From Bacteroidaceae bacterium (GTDB lineage: Bacteria > Bacteroidota > Bacteroidia > Bacteroidales > Bacteroidaceae): a DNA stretch of 45,827 nucleotides. The DNA lies in the NCBI GenBank assembly GCA_017628775.1, contig JAGBYN010000100.1:1-45827 (forward strand), written 5' to 3'. Shown piece after piece: positions 36,829 through 45,816 of this stretch (within the stretch, counting starts at the first letter, position 1; each line of letters begins with the position of its first letter). The position numbers and the translations under genes are program-made. A model generated the notes under the pieces. That model had not been told where the DNA came from and did not search any database. It was given only the letters and a program-made list of their open reading frames with translations.

Positions 36829-37734
36829 ATGCAACAACCTTTCTCTAAACGTGAGCGAAAGGCCATCTGCGTGGTTGTTTTGCTTTTGGTGCTCTTCATC
36901 GGTGGCGGCTTTTACCTCATGCCCCACCTCGTCACCACCAAGGAGATCATTCTTTCAGAGGCAGCACTATCTGAGTTGAAGCACTTTGATCGTGTTACCT
37001 CTGCCATGCAGTCTGCGTCAAGCACCAACGCCCCCGCGTTGTTGCACTTAAAAAACTTCGACCCCAACACCATAGATTCAACCGAATTTATGGCGTTGGG
37101 GTTTCCCTTATGGTTAACGAACAACATCCTGAAATACCGCAAGGCGGGAGGACGATGGCGCAAGGCCGAGGATTTCCGCAAATTGTATGGCATGAGCGAT
37201 GAATTGTTCGCACAAATCAAGCCTTACATCAAAATCACGCCCACCGTCTCTGAGCAAAAGCGCGACAGCATCCACAAACTGCAGCAACCTAAGTTTGAAC
37301 ACATCACCACCCTTGACCTCAACACCGTGGACACCCTCACGCTGCAGCGCATCCCGGGCATTGGCAAGCACTACGCCAGAAGCATCGTGGCCCTGCGCCA
37401 TCGCCTGGGTGGCTTCATTGACGTGGCACAACTCAGCATCATCGATGGACTGCCAACCGACATTACCAAATGGTTTGAGGTGAGTCCAGACTTTAAACCC
37501 CAGAAGCAGGGGCTTAACGAGGCTTCGTTCAAAACTTTGGCGCGCCACCCTTACCTCACTTACGAACAGGTAAAGACCCTGAAAAACCACATCAGGAAAT
37601 ACGGTCGATTCAAAGATTGGGGTGAATTGCTGATGTACTCCAACTTCACTGAAAAGGATATTAAGCGCTTACAGATTTATTTTGAATTAGGCATGCCTCA
37701 ACCCCAGGTTGACAGCACTGCCGCAAAGCCATGA
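36829..37734 (+). CDS. Helix-hairpin-helix protein, ComEA-like
   Basis: 301 residues. One N-terminal membrane segment (about 12-33) precedes an extracytoplasmic part with three HhH-like modules. The clearest is LDLNTVDTLTLQRIPGIGKHYARSIV, and FDPNTIDSTEFMALGFPLWLTNNI and the C-terminal HPYLTYEQVKTLKNHIR repeat the pattern. Such proteins bind DNA. The gene overlaps comEC by four bases (ATGA), which supports a part in DNA uptake, in line with ComEA/ComEC pairs. Confidence 0.85.
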   Translation: MQQPFSKRERKAICVVVLLLVLFIGGGFYLMPHLVTTKEIILSEAALSELKHFDRVTSAMQSASSTNAPALLHLKNFDPNTIDSTEFMALGFPLWLTNNILKYRKAGGRWRKAEDFRKLYGMSDELFAQIKPYIKITPTVSEQKRDSIHKLQQPKFEHITTLDLNTVDTLTLQRIPGIGKHYARSIVALRHRLGGFIDVAQLSIIDGLPTDITKWFEVSPDFKPQKQGLNEASFKTLARHPYLTYEQVKTLKNHIRKYGRFKDWGELLMYSNFTEKDIKRLQIYFELGMPQPQVDSTAAKP

Positions 37735-39800
37735 CCTACCTGCTCCTTTTCCCACTCATGATCTGGATTGCCTTGGCCGTTGCGCTATGCATTCCGTGGC
37801 ACCTCCAGCCTCAGCCATTCTTATGGGTAGCGGTTGGGGGTGGTGTGCTGTTATGGATTCTGAAACACCGTGTGGCTGAGCGATTCTTCCGTGCCTTATT
37901 CAGCCTCTGCATGCTTTGTTTGGGTGCTTTTCTCCAACTCAACGAACGCACAGCGCTCAATGCCGTGACGTGGGCGGAAGAGGCACAACCCTACCGCATC
38001 GCCCATGTGCGACATGTGGATGAGCGCCAATCGACCTATCAGGTGGCGGGCGAGGTCAATGGCCACAAGGTGATGATTGCCCTGCAAAAGGACAGCACTC
38101 ATGCAGCGCCACAGGTGGGCAAGGCCTTGCTGTTCAGGGCGCGCCTTGAACAGCCAAAGCATTCGGGCAATCCAGGCGATTTCGACTATGCCAATTACTT
38201 GATGCGCCAGGGCGTGGCGGGCACTGCTTATTGCACCGCCTCATTGTGGCAGACCTCTAACACCGAAAGCGAATCCCTGCCGCTTACTGTGCGTTTCCTG
38301 ACCTGGCGCGAACGGGCTGTGACACAACTCAAGCAACACCTCAGCGGCACCTCACTCGCCATCATCACTGCCATGACCTTGGGCGACAAAAGCATGATTG
38401 TACCTGAAACGCGCACCACGTTTTCTGCCACAGGCGCAAGTCACATCCTTGCCCTTTCGGGCTTGCACCTCAGTATCCTTTACGCTCTGTTGATGTTAAC
38501 CTTCGGGCAGATGGTGCGCCATCGCCGCGCGCTTTACCGTGCAGTTTCAGTCGTGTGCCTGGTGGGCATTTGGTTGTTTGTGGGCATCGCAGGTGCTCCA
38601 CTTTCATTGCTGCGTGCCGCGATCATGCTCACCATCGTTCAGCTTTGTTTATTAGTGAGCCTGGAGCGTTCCTCCCTCAATCATTTGGCGCTTGCTGCAC
38701 TCATCATTCTTTTGTTTTCGCCGCAGTCGTTGTTTGACGTAGGGTTCCAATTGTCGTTTATTGCCGTTGGCGCCATCTTCATGCTGTCGCTCTGTTTTCA
38801 GCAGCGTGCATTTGACTGGTACGCCACCCCTCATGGTCCAGTCCGTCGCGCTGTCCAAACCTTGGGGAATGTGCTTGGCGAGATGCTTAAAGTATCCCTG
38901 GCAGCACAGCTCGGCACCATGGCACTCGTGGCATACTACTTCCACACGGTGCCCACCTATGGTTTGTTGGTAAACATCATCGTTATTCCGCTCACTTACA
39001 TCCTGCTTTGTTGCACCCTTTTGTTTTTTCTCTTGCCCTTCGCACAATGCTTTTTGGGCATAGTCATGCACCACGTGCTTCAATTCATGCTTGATTTCTT
39101 AACTGGCGTCAGCATGCTTCCTGCAGCCTTTTTCACGTGGCACCCCACTCCGCTCATGGTCATCGCCCTTTATGGTTTTATGGGCGCTTGCCTTTGGCGG
39201 GCATATCGCCGCAAACCCACATTCGGGGCGATTATCGCTGGCGGTCTGTGCGCTGGCGTATTCGGTATGAGTTTGATCTTTGCGCATTTCAGGTCGGCTG
39301 AGCCTGCCCTATGGATTTACAACAGTCCTAAAGCCGAGGCGGTTCATGTGGTGGTAAACCCACAAGAGCATTTCCTTTGGACCCACGACCGCCACCGCAC
39401 GGAAAAGGCACTTTCCTTTGTGGCAAAGGACTATTGGAAAACCGAGGGGTTGGCTGCCCCCATTTTCTTGCTGGGCGACACGCTTTTGCCTGCATTGAGC
39501 GTAGTGAAGCAAGTCATGGTGGTAGGTCCCTGCACCATTGCCCGAGTGGGTCACCGCAGCACCTATCCCCTGCCTTCCGCTGCTCCCGAAAAGCCCTTGA
39601 ACGTTGAGGTGCTTGTGCTGCAACGCGGAGCCACAGCGCCCTTAGCACAGATCTTAAAATACTACCACCCGCGCACCATCGTTCTGGACGCTTCATTGAG
39701 CGAGGCGCACAGGATGATGTATGCCCAGGCTGCACAGCAATTGGCCATCAACATCCACGACATCAAGCAAAATGGCGCTTTTCAATTGAAAATCCCTTAG
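37731..39800 (+). CDS. comEC: ComEC/Rec2-family DNA-uptake channel
   Basis: 689 residues. It has an N-terminal membrane pair with an OB-like periplasmic region (about 60-170), then the competence domain with LGDKSMIVPETR, ATGASHILALSGLHLSI and multiple transmembrane helices to about 530. The C-terminal 150 residues lack the HxHxDH metal site of the beta-lactamase-like nuclease domain found in some ComEC proteins; shortened forms are common in Bacteroidetes. It translocates single-stranded DNA across the inner membrane. The last codons (NGAFQLKIP) are echoed in the repeat region behind it. Confidence 0.9.
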   Translation: MTYLLLFPLMIWIALAVALCIPWHLQPQPFLWVAVGGGVLLWILKHRVAERFFRALFSLCMLCLGAFLQLNERTALNAVTWAEEAQPYRIAHVRHVDERQSTYQVAGEVNGHKVMIALQKDSTHAAPQVGKALLFRARLEQPKHSGNPGDFDYANYLMRQGVAGTAYCTASLWQTSNTESESLPLTVRFLTWRERAVTQLKQHLSGTSLAIITAMTLGDKSMIVPETRTTFSATGASHILALSGLHLSILYALLMLTFGQMVRHRRALYRAVSVVCLVGIWLFVGIAGAPLSLLRAAIMLTIVQLCLLVSLERSSLNHLALAALIILLFSPQSLFDVGFQLSFIAVGAIFMLSLCFQQRAFDWYATPHGPVRRAVQTLGNVLGEMLKVSLAAQLGTMALVAYYFHTVPTYGLLVNIIVIPLTYILLCCTLLFFLLPFAQCFLGIVMHHVLQFMLDFLTGVSMLPAAFFTWHPTPLMVIALYGFMGACLWRAYRRKPTFGAIIAGGLCAGVFGMSLIFAHFRSAEPALWIYNSPKAEAVHVVVNPQEHFLWTHDRHRTEKALSFVAKDYWKTEGLAAPIFLLGDTLLPALSVVKQVMVVGPCTIARVGHRSTYPLPSAAPEKPLNVEVLVLQRGATAPLAQILKYYHPRTIVLDASLSEAHRMMYAQAAQQLAINIHDIKQNGAFQLKIP

Positions 39801-39847
39801 ACCTCATCAAAGCGTCAGCAATTATAGGAATTTAAGAACTTGAACCC

Positions 39848-40290
39848 AACCTAATTAAAAATCCAGACGGTTTAATGAGCCTAAGCGAATAAAATAATTC
39901 GCTAATTCTTTAATTCTTGAAAAAAAACAAGAAAACAGGAGGACGCAACGTTAAAAAGAAATCCAGACGCTTTGATGAGCCTTGGCGAATAAAATAATTC
40001 GCTAATTCTTTAATTCTTGAAAAAACAAGAAAGCAGAAGGACGCAATGCTAAAAAGAAATCTAGAATTAGAGAATTAGAGAATTAAAGACGATCTGATGA
40101 GCCTAAGCGAATAATTAGAGACGATCTAATGAGCCTAAGCGAATAAATAATTCGCTAATTCTTTAATTCTTGAAAAAACAAGAAAACAGAAGGGCGCAAC
40201 GTTAAAAAGAAATCCAGACGTGTTGATGAGCTTAGCGAACAATTAGAGATTTGGCTAATGGCGCTTTTCAATTAAAAGCCCCCGAATAAG
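39848..40290 (+). repeat. Degenerate ~100-bp tandem repeat with comEC 3'-end echo
   Basis: The region 39801-40465 has no gene. Units start with ATCCAGACG or a variant at 39861, 39961, 40059 and 40212. Shared parts are TGATGAGCCTAAGCGAATAA, a GCGAAT/ATTCGC hairpin (39885-39902 in unit 1), TTCTTTAATTCTTGAAAAA and GACGCAACGTTAAAAAG. Unit 3 has extra AATTAGAG copies. At 40257-40279 the sequence AATGGCGCTTTTCAATT recurs; it is otherwise the 3' end of comEC (39771-39787). Confidence 0.85.
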
Positions 40291-40328
40291 GACGCACACA
40301 GCGCTGAACCACTAATTACGTTTTTCTC

Positions 40329-40359
40329 TTGGACAAGTAGTATTCTTTTGCTACTTTTG
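40329..40359 (+). promoter_or_regulatory. Candidate promoter of the polysaccharide operon
   Basis: TACTTTTG (40352-40359) matches TAnnTTTG, with TTGG (40329-40332) 19 bases upstream. The leader to the first ATG would be about 100 bases. Confidence 0.6.
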
Positions 40360-40465
40360 CAATAATTTGAAAAAGTGCTCGTTATAGCAGTATCCTATCC
40401 AATCACCGTTACTGAGCACCATATTCTTTTCACGTCACTAAAACTACAGACGACGCAAATCAATC

Positions 40466-41503
40466 ATGAATGAATTTAGCATTAAAACGCTTTTGAATGC
40501 GTTATTGGCATTTAAGAAACAAATCATCATTAACTTGGGCATCGCCTTTGTCCTGGGGATTATTGTAACATTCAGCATCCCTAAGCAGTATCTGGCTGAA
40601 ACGTGCCTGGTCTATGAAATCAGCGACGACACGTCCTTAGGTGGCTTGAGTTCCATGGCTTCAGTCATCGGTTTGTCGCTGGGCAGCACCAACGATGCTA
40701 TTGGGCCAGACCTCTACAAGGAAGTCATCACCACCAATCAATTTATCGCTGAGCTTTTCCCCGTGCAGGTAGAAACTATGGATGGGGAGCAAATGACCTT
40801 TGGCACCTTCCTAAAGGACAAGACCAAAGATCCGTGGTGGAGCGCAGCCATTAAAGGCACAATAAAAGGGATTAAAGCCCTCATATCTGGCAAGAAGGAC
40901 AATCTTGAGGACGAAGTGATGAATCCGAAAATGCTGAGCATCGAGCAAGAGGGCATCATCAAGGGTTTGCGTGGCCTCATCAATTGCAGCATCAATGAAA
41001 AGACAGGGGTAATCACCTTAGGATTTAGTGCTCAGGACCCCATCGTGGCAACCACGATGGTCGATACCATTATGATTAAGCTGAGGGATGCCATCACCGC
41101 CTACCGCACCAACAAGGCACGCCTGGATTTAACCTATTACCATGAGTTGGAGCAACAGGCGCAGGAGGAGTTGGAACGTTGCCGCTTGGCATACGTCAAA
41201 TTCTCCGACGCCAATCAAGACATACGTTTGCAAAGCTATCTAACGCAAGCCAGCAAATTGGAGAACGACCTGCAAATCGCCACAAGTGCCTACACACAGA
41301 TCAAGCAGCAATTGCAGTTGGCTCAGGCCAAGGTTCAGGAAAGCACACCTGCCTTCACCATCCTTCAGGAATCAAGTGTGCCCAACCGTGCCAACTCGCC
41401 TAAGAAGATCTTAATTCTTTTTGCCTTCCTCTTCGTCACCGCCATTGGTAGCGCAGGTTATGTGTATGTAAAACTATTGTTTGGAAAATCGCCAGTCAAG
41501 TAA
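40466..41503 (+). CDS. Wzz-type chain-length determinant protein
   Basis: 345 residues. Membrane segments lie near both ends (about 18-38 and 312-335) with a periplasmic coiled-coil-rich middle (about 215-300, many Gln/Glu/Ala/Leu). The layout and the start FSIKTLLNALLAFKKQIIINLG, with PKQYLAETCLVYE behind the first helix, fit the Wzz/PCP co-polymerase fold. It lacks the fused tyrosine kinase. It controls chain length of O-antigen or capsule. It heads a four-gene polysaccharide set. Confidence 0.85.
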   Translation: MNEFSIKTLLNALLAFKKQIIINLGIAFVLGIIVTFSIPKQYLAETCLVYEISDDTSLGGLSSMASVIGLSLGSTNDAIGPDLYKEVITTNQFIAELFPVQVETMDGEQMTFGTFLKDKTKDPWWSAAIKGTIKGIKALISGKKDNLEDEVMNPKMLSIEQEGIIKGLRGLINCSINEKTGVITLGFSAQDPIVATTMVDTIMIKLRDAITAYRTNKARLDLTYYHELEQQAQEELERCRLAYVKFSDANQDIRLQSYLTQASKLENDLQIATSAYTQIKQQLQLAQAKVQESTPAFTILQESSVPNRANSPKKILILFAFLFVTAIGSAGYVYVKLLFGKSPVK

Positions 41504-41510
41504 GCGAATA

Positions 41511-42704
41511 GTGAAGAATTTTTTAAAGAACATAAGCCTCCTTCAACTGGGGGGTAATCTCTTGTTTGTTGGATTAATCTTTGTTATCATGATTGATCCA
41601 ACTAATTCTATTTTGAAACTCAAGGAGGTGTTCTTTATTCTTCTTTTAGGTTATAACATCGCCTTTTTCAAGCCTAACCTGAAATTGCTTTGGCCTCTGT
41701 TGCTGGTGTACTGCGCCATATTCTGCAGTTACATCTGTTGCGTTGTGCGCGGCGAGCCCATCGTACACGAGGAACTGTTTGCCGTGTTCAAGGCCTTTGC
41801 CCCTTTAATGCTACTGCCTTGGGTGAAGCAATACAATGTCATGAAACTATCGGTCATTCCAGCTGTGCTGATGGGGTGTTTCATGGCGATACTCTACCTC
41901 TTCGTGAGTTCCAGCGAGGTCATTGAACTTGCCGTGTGGACCTTCGTGAAGCAGCACAACGACTTCATCATGATGACGCACCGCAACTTCCTGGGCATTC
42001 CTTTCTTTGGCATGTACTACAAATCGATCATTTCGCTGGTCTTCACGCTTTTCATCCTGTACTACAAGCTGTCGCACAAGGTTTCGTTCTTTGGTATTGT
42101 CTGCGTCCTGCTGTTGACCTTTGCTTTCCTGGTGAGTGGCACGCGCGCCACCATGCTCCTGCCCTTTGCCATTATTGGGCTCGTGGCGTATTTCCGCATC
42201 AAAAACCTGCCCCGCGTCAAATATTTCCTATATCCCACGCTCTGCATAGCTGGCATCCTGTTTTTGGGCCTCATCCTGATGCTGGCATTTGAAAAGGGCG
42301 AAGCGTCCAACGCCATGAAGTATGGCCACTTAACCTCGTATGCCACTTTGTTTAACGAAAATCCCTTGTATTTCATCTTCGGACAAGGCCCCTGCACCAA
42401 GTTCTACACCATTGGCTTTGGCGCTGCCGTAACGCAAACGGAGTGGACCTACATCGAACTGATTCGCAACTACGGCATCTTCGCTGTGTTTATGCTCCTG
42501 GTGATGTTCTATCCCGTGTATGCCTTAATCAAAGCGCCCAGATCTGAATACAACATCGGCATCCTGATGGCATACATCTGTTATTTATTCATTGCGGGCA
42601 CGAACCCGCTGTTCATCTCATCCACAGGGATGGCAGTGATGCTGATGATTTACTCTTATATTGAAAGAGAGAAAAACAGAGTACAAGCAATAGAGTACAG
42701 ATAA
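41511..42704 (+). CDS. O-antigen polymerase/ligase-like membrane protein
   Basis: About 397 residues and ten or more hydrophobic segments. A large periplasmic loop contains FIFGQGPCTKFYTIGFGAAVTQTEWTY, typical of O-antigen polymerases and WaaL-type ligases. SGTRATMLLPF before it is also characteristic. The start is uncertain: GTG at 41511 follows the wzz stop, a TTG at 41481 would overlap wzz by 23 bases, and the first in-frame ATG (41589) would cut the first helix. Next to wzz it is more likely a Wzy polymerase. Confidence 0.8.
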   Translation: MKNFLKNISLLQLGGNLLFVGLIFVIMIDPTNSILKLKEVFFILLLGYNIAFFKPNLKLLWPLLLVYCAIFCSYICCVVRGEPIVHEELFAVFKAFAPLMLLPWVKQYNVMKLSVIPAVLMGCFMAILYLFVSSSEVIELAVWTFVKQHNDFIMMTHRNFLGIPFFGMYYKSIISLVFTLFILYYKLSHKVSFFGIVCVLLLTFAFLVSGTRATMLLPFAIIGLVAYFRIKNLPRVKYFLYPTLCIAGILFLGLILMLAFEKGEASNAMKYGHLTSYATLFNENPLYFIFGQGPCTKFYTIGFGAAVTQTEWTYIELIRNYGIFAVFMLLVMFYPVYALIKAPRSEYNIGILMAYICYLFIAGTNPLFISSTGMAVMLMIYSYIEREKNRVQAIEYR

Positions 42705-42851
42705 CCGAGTACAGAGTACAACTACCATCCGGATTACCATTCCACAATTAGTTTACGAGCGTTACGTGGATTGACGACAGGACCGACACAGAGAGCAGTC
42801 CTTAAAACAACACCACTCAAGCGATATCACCACATCACTCCTCACGACATC

Positions 42852-43565
42852 ATGCTAAAAGATTTATTGAAAAAGATATTCTCCAGGGAACGCATTGATC
42901 GCTTTTACGTTCCCTACTCCATGTTCTTCAAAAACGCACGCAGAGAGGCGTTCAAGACCTGGGGACCACACACCCAAATCAATGGACCAATCAAAGGCTG
43001 CACTGAATTTGTGGCGTTGGACGACTTCACACGCCTCCAGGCCGACACCCGCATCACCTCGATCGGTGGCATGGTGAGAGTCAAGAAATACTCTGCTGTG
43101 GCTGCCGACTGTTTATTCATCCCTGGTAGCCACGTGCCCACCGTTGGATTGCCCCAATTCCTGAGCATCACCCACATCAACGATGTTGAGACTGAAATCG
43201 TTATTGAAGAAGATGTGTGGGTGGGCTCTCGCTGCACGCTTCTGAACAAGGCGCGTGTGGGTCGAGGCGCGATTGTGGGCGCATGCAGTCTGGTCAATAA
43301 GCCCGTGCCCCCCTATGCAGTTGTAGCGGGAGTGCCTGCCAAGGTCATTGCCGTGCGCTTCACGCTTGAGGAAATTTTGAAGCACGAAAGCATCCTTTAC
43401 CCACCCGAGGAACGACTCGAACGCAGTTATCTTGAAGCGCTCTTTGAAAACGAGTACAAGGGTCTGCGCACCATCGGCACTTCCGAGATCAGCGAGGAAG
43501 ACCAGCTCAAACTACAACAAGCAAAAGCGTATTACAACATCCCGCAATATGAAGGCCATCAATAA
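42852..43565 (+). CDS. Left-handed beta-helix (hexapeptide) acyltransferase
   Basis: 237 residues from the ATG at 42852. Hexapeptide repeats run from about 60 to 170, ending in the typical IEEDVWVGSRCTLLNKARVGRGAIVGACSLVNK and the PPYAVVAGVPAKVI loop. This is the signature of sugar O-acetyltransferases of the CysE/LacA/NodL superfamily. The His in SHVPTV could be the catalytic base. It probably acetylates a polysaccharide unit. An upstream TTG start at 42771 is less likely. It overlaps the next gene by 17 bases. Confidence 0.88.
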   Translation: MLKDLLKKIFSRERIDRFYVPYSMFFKNARREAFKTWGPHTQINGPIKGCTEFVALDDFTRLQADTRITSIGGMVRVKKYSAVAADCLFIPGSHVPTVGLPQFLSITHINDVETEIVIEEDVWVGSRCTLLNKARVGRGAIVGACSLVNKPVPPYAVVAGVPAKVIAVRFTLEEILKHESILYPPEERLERSYLEALFENEYKGLRTIGTSEISEEDQLKLQQAKAYYNIPQYEGHQ

Positions 43566-45081
43566 AGTCCTTATCAACAGCCTGTCCTTATACGTCAATA
43601 TGGCGGTCAATATATTGGTTACTCTACTCGGCACGCGAATCATCCTCGACGAGATGGGAGAAACCAAGTATGGCGTCTATACCTTAATTGCCAGCATGGT
43701 TGCCATGCTGGCTTTTGTTAATGCCGCCATGACGGCTGCTTCGCAACGTTTCCTCTCGTTCTCGTTAGGCACGGGAGACCTCAAAAACCTCAAGGAGAAC
43801 TTCTACTCCAGCATGGTCATCCACATCGCTATTGCGGTGTTTCTCTTTGCCCTGTTATCGGTGGGGGGGACGTATCTCATTGAAAACGTGCTGAGCATCA
43901 ATGCCGAACTGATCTCCTCCACCTACGTCGTGCTGTTCTGCATGATTGTGGGCATCTGCTTCACGGTTCTTGCCGTGCCCTACGAGGCGGCGATGAATGC
44001 CCACGAGGACATCAATTGGATTGTGGTCTTCAATATTCTGGAGTCCACCCTCAAGCTGGGCGCAGCTTTCGTCATTATATTCACACCCTCCGTGCAGTTG
44101 GAAGTTTATGCGGGCCTCATCCTCCTCAGTCAGTCGGTGGCATACCTCTGCAAACGCACCTTCGCCCGTCGTCATTATGCCGAAACGCACTACCGCCTGC
44201 ATGCCGTTGCCGACAAAGGATTAATGAAGAATATGTTGCAATTTGCGGGGTGGAACTTAATCGGCACAGCCTGTTCCATAGCCCGACAACAAGGTACGGC
44301 CATTCTGCTCAACCCTTTCTTTGGGTTAGCCATCAATGCCGCCTATGGTTTGGCGCAACAGGTCAATAGTTTCCTGCTGTTCTTCAGCAGCAGTGTGGTG
44401 CGTCCCATGCGCCCCATCATCATCAAGAAAGAGGGCAGTGGCGAGCACGAACAAATGAAGCTCATGGCCTTAACCACCAGCCGAATGACGTTTTTAATGC
44501 TCTTACTCGTAGTGGTTCCGCTCTATGTGAATATGCCATTCATCCTCTCATTGTGGCTGAAGGAGATTCCCGAAGGCACCCTCCTCTTTTGCCAGGCGTT
44601 TCTCCTGATCACGCTAATCAGCCAAACCACGGTAGGGTTAGGAATCGCCTTAGAGAGCGTGGGCAAGATACGCACGCTGCAAACCTACGTCGGCGCCATG
44701 CACATCCTGCCCATTCCCATAGCTTATGCTCTGTTCACCCAGGGTTTCCCACCCGAAACCATCATGTATTGCATTATTGTCGAGGAACTGATTTGCGTGG
44801 TGATGCGCGTATTCATCAGCGTTAAGGATGCCCAGATTGCAGCCAGTCAATCCTTCCAGCAAATCATCATCCCCTGCGCCTTCATAGCGATCGCCACCTT
44901 TGCCATCACCTCCACCTCCGCCTACCTCTTCACCAATGCCTGGATTCAGTTGATAGCCACCTCATGCGTCACCGCAGCATCAATCCTTATCCTTGGCTAC
45001 ACCTTCTTCCTCAACACCTGGGAGAAGCAACACATCACAGGCATCGTGAGCCGTGTCAAAAGGAAAATCATGGGAAAGTAA
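43549..45081 (+). CDS. Wzx-like polysaccharide flippase (MATE/PST family)
   Basis: 510 residues with about 12-14 hydrophobic segments. The start INKVLINSLSLYVNMAVNILVTLLGTRIIL and LDEMGETKYGVYTL near residue 40 match the polysaccharide transport (PST) family of lipid-linked oligosaccharide flippases. The in-frame extension to 43432 is inside the acyltransferase gene and rejected. Last gene of the window's polysaccharide set; no glycosyltransferase is present nearby. Confidence 0.88.
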   Translation: MKAINKVLINSLSLYVNMAVNILVTLLGTRIILDEMGETKYGVYTLIASMVAMLAFVNAAMTAASQRFLSFSLGTGDLKNLKENFYSSMVIHIAIAVFLFALLSVGGTYLIENVLSINAELISSTYVVLFCMIVGICFTVLAVPYEAAMNAHEDINWIVVFNILESTLKLGAAFVIIFTPSVQLEVYAGLILLSQSVAYLCKRTFARRHYAETHYRLHAVADKGLMKNMLQFAGWNLIGTACSIARQQGTAILLNPFFGLAINAAYGLAQQVNSFLLFFSSSVVRPMRPIIIKKEGSGEHEQMKLMALTTSRMTFLMLLLVVVPLYVNMPFILSLWLKEIPEGTLLFCQAFLLITLISQTTVGLGIALESVGKIRTLQTYVGAMHILPIPIAYALFTQGFPPETIMYCIIVEELICVVMRVFISVKDAQIAASQSFQQIIIPCAFIAIATFAITSTSAYLFTNAWIQLIATSCVTAASILILGYTFFLNTWEKQHITGIVSRVKRKIMGK

Positions 45082-45236
45082 GCAATTAGAGGTTAGAGTA
45101 CAGAGTACAGAGCACAGAGTACAACTGCCATGCGGTTTGGTGAAGAGTTGAGAGTACAGAGTTTAGAGTTTAGAGCTCAGAGCTCAGAGCAAAGAGTATA
45201 ACTGCCATGCGGCTCGGTGTTCCCTTGCTTTCAGCA
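45082..45236 (-). repeat. Inverted copy of the heptamer array and AAACCGCA cassette
   Basis: Read on the minus strand, ACTCTGTACTCT and CTCTAAA heptamers alternate with CCAAACCGCATGGCAGTTGTACTC (cores at 45117-45144 and, degenerate, 45194-45222). It is the same family as 34310-34496, in the opposite orientation. A further copy lies at 45390-45416, and a diverged one at about 42711-42741. Confidence 0.8.
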
Positions 45237-45238
45237 TC

Positions 45239-45357
45239 TACGGCCTGAAGGGCCAACAAGCACCCAGCCCAGGGCAACGCCCTGGGTTTGTTTATCGTGT
45301 AGGGTTGCGCCCTGAATGGGCAAAAGCCTTATTATCCAGGGATTTATACCCCAGAGT
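45239..45357. repeat. REP-like hairpin element (GCCCTGAA type)
   Basis: Three GC-rich hairpins: GGCC-TGAAG-GGCC (45242-45254), CCCAGGGC-AAC-GCCCTGGG (45268-45286) and GCCC-TGAAT-GGGC (45309-45321). I recall similar GCCCTGAAnGGGC / CAGGGCAACGCCCTG sequences as dispersed intergenic repeats in Bacteroidetes; I could not check this here. Confidence 0.75.
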
Positions 45358-45444
45358 AGAGTTTTCATAATTATAAAAACCAATGAGACAGAGTACAACT
45401 GCCATGCAGCCTTGGCAAGACAGCGAAAGTTAAGGAAACGCCCC

Positions 45445-45641
45445 AATGGAACGTCTCTACGTTAGCCATTAGAACCGAGAGTTAATCTCTCTACTCACAT
45501 CTCCAAACTATCTCCCCTCCGAAAGGAGTGCACCAACAAGAGGACAAGGTTCTCTAAATCTCTCATCTCTTCTTAACGAGCTGAAAGCTCCTCTTAACCT
45601 CTTAACGGACCTTTAGGTCCCTCTTAACGAGGCAAAGTCTC
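45445..45641. repeat. Cluster of short hairpins, three preceded by TTAACG
   Basis: Stem-loops at 45445-45470 (AATGG and nested AACGT/ACGTT), 45517-45528 (CTCC-GAAA-GGAG), 45578-45590 (GAGC-TGAAA-GCTC), 45607-45620 (GGACC-TTTA-GGTCC) and 45629-45641 (GAGGC-AAA-GTCTC). The last three each begin right at the end of a TTAACG hexamer. No coding content. Confidence 0.75.
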
Positions 45642-45649
45642 TTCCCCTC

Positions 45650-45816
45650 CCATAACACATTTAACATTTTGCTTTGATCCTTTCGGCAAAATCTTGAAAA
45701 GGGCGAAAAATCAAAATGAAAGTAAAAGGATCAAAAAAGTTTCATTTTGTAAAGTTTTTGAAAAAGGCGTTGATCCTTTCGGGTTTTGGCACGGTTTCTG
45801 AAATTTGGATTTTCCT
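45650..45816. repeat. 167-bp repeat, right copy (inverted)
   Basis: Reverse complement of 22-188 with about two mismatches. The final 11 bases of the window lie outside the match. Both copies face outward relative to the same inner side, so the window is framed by an inverted pair. Confidence 0.85.

Noticed and set aside
37731..39800. Missing nuclease site in ComEC as a sign of damage
   Set aside because: Short ComEC proteins without a metal-binding beta-lactamase domain are common; the frame is intact and coupled to its HhH partner.
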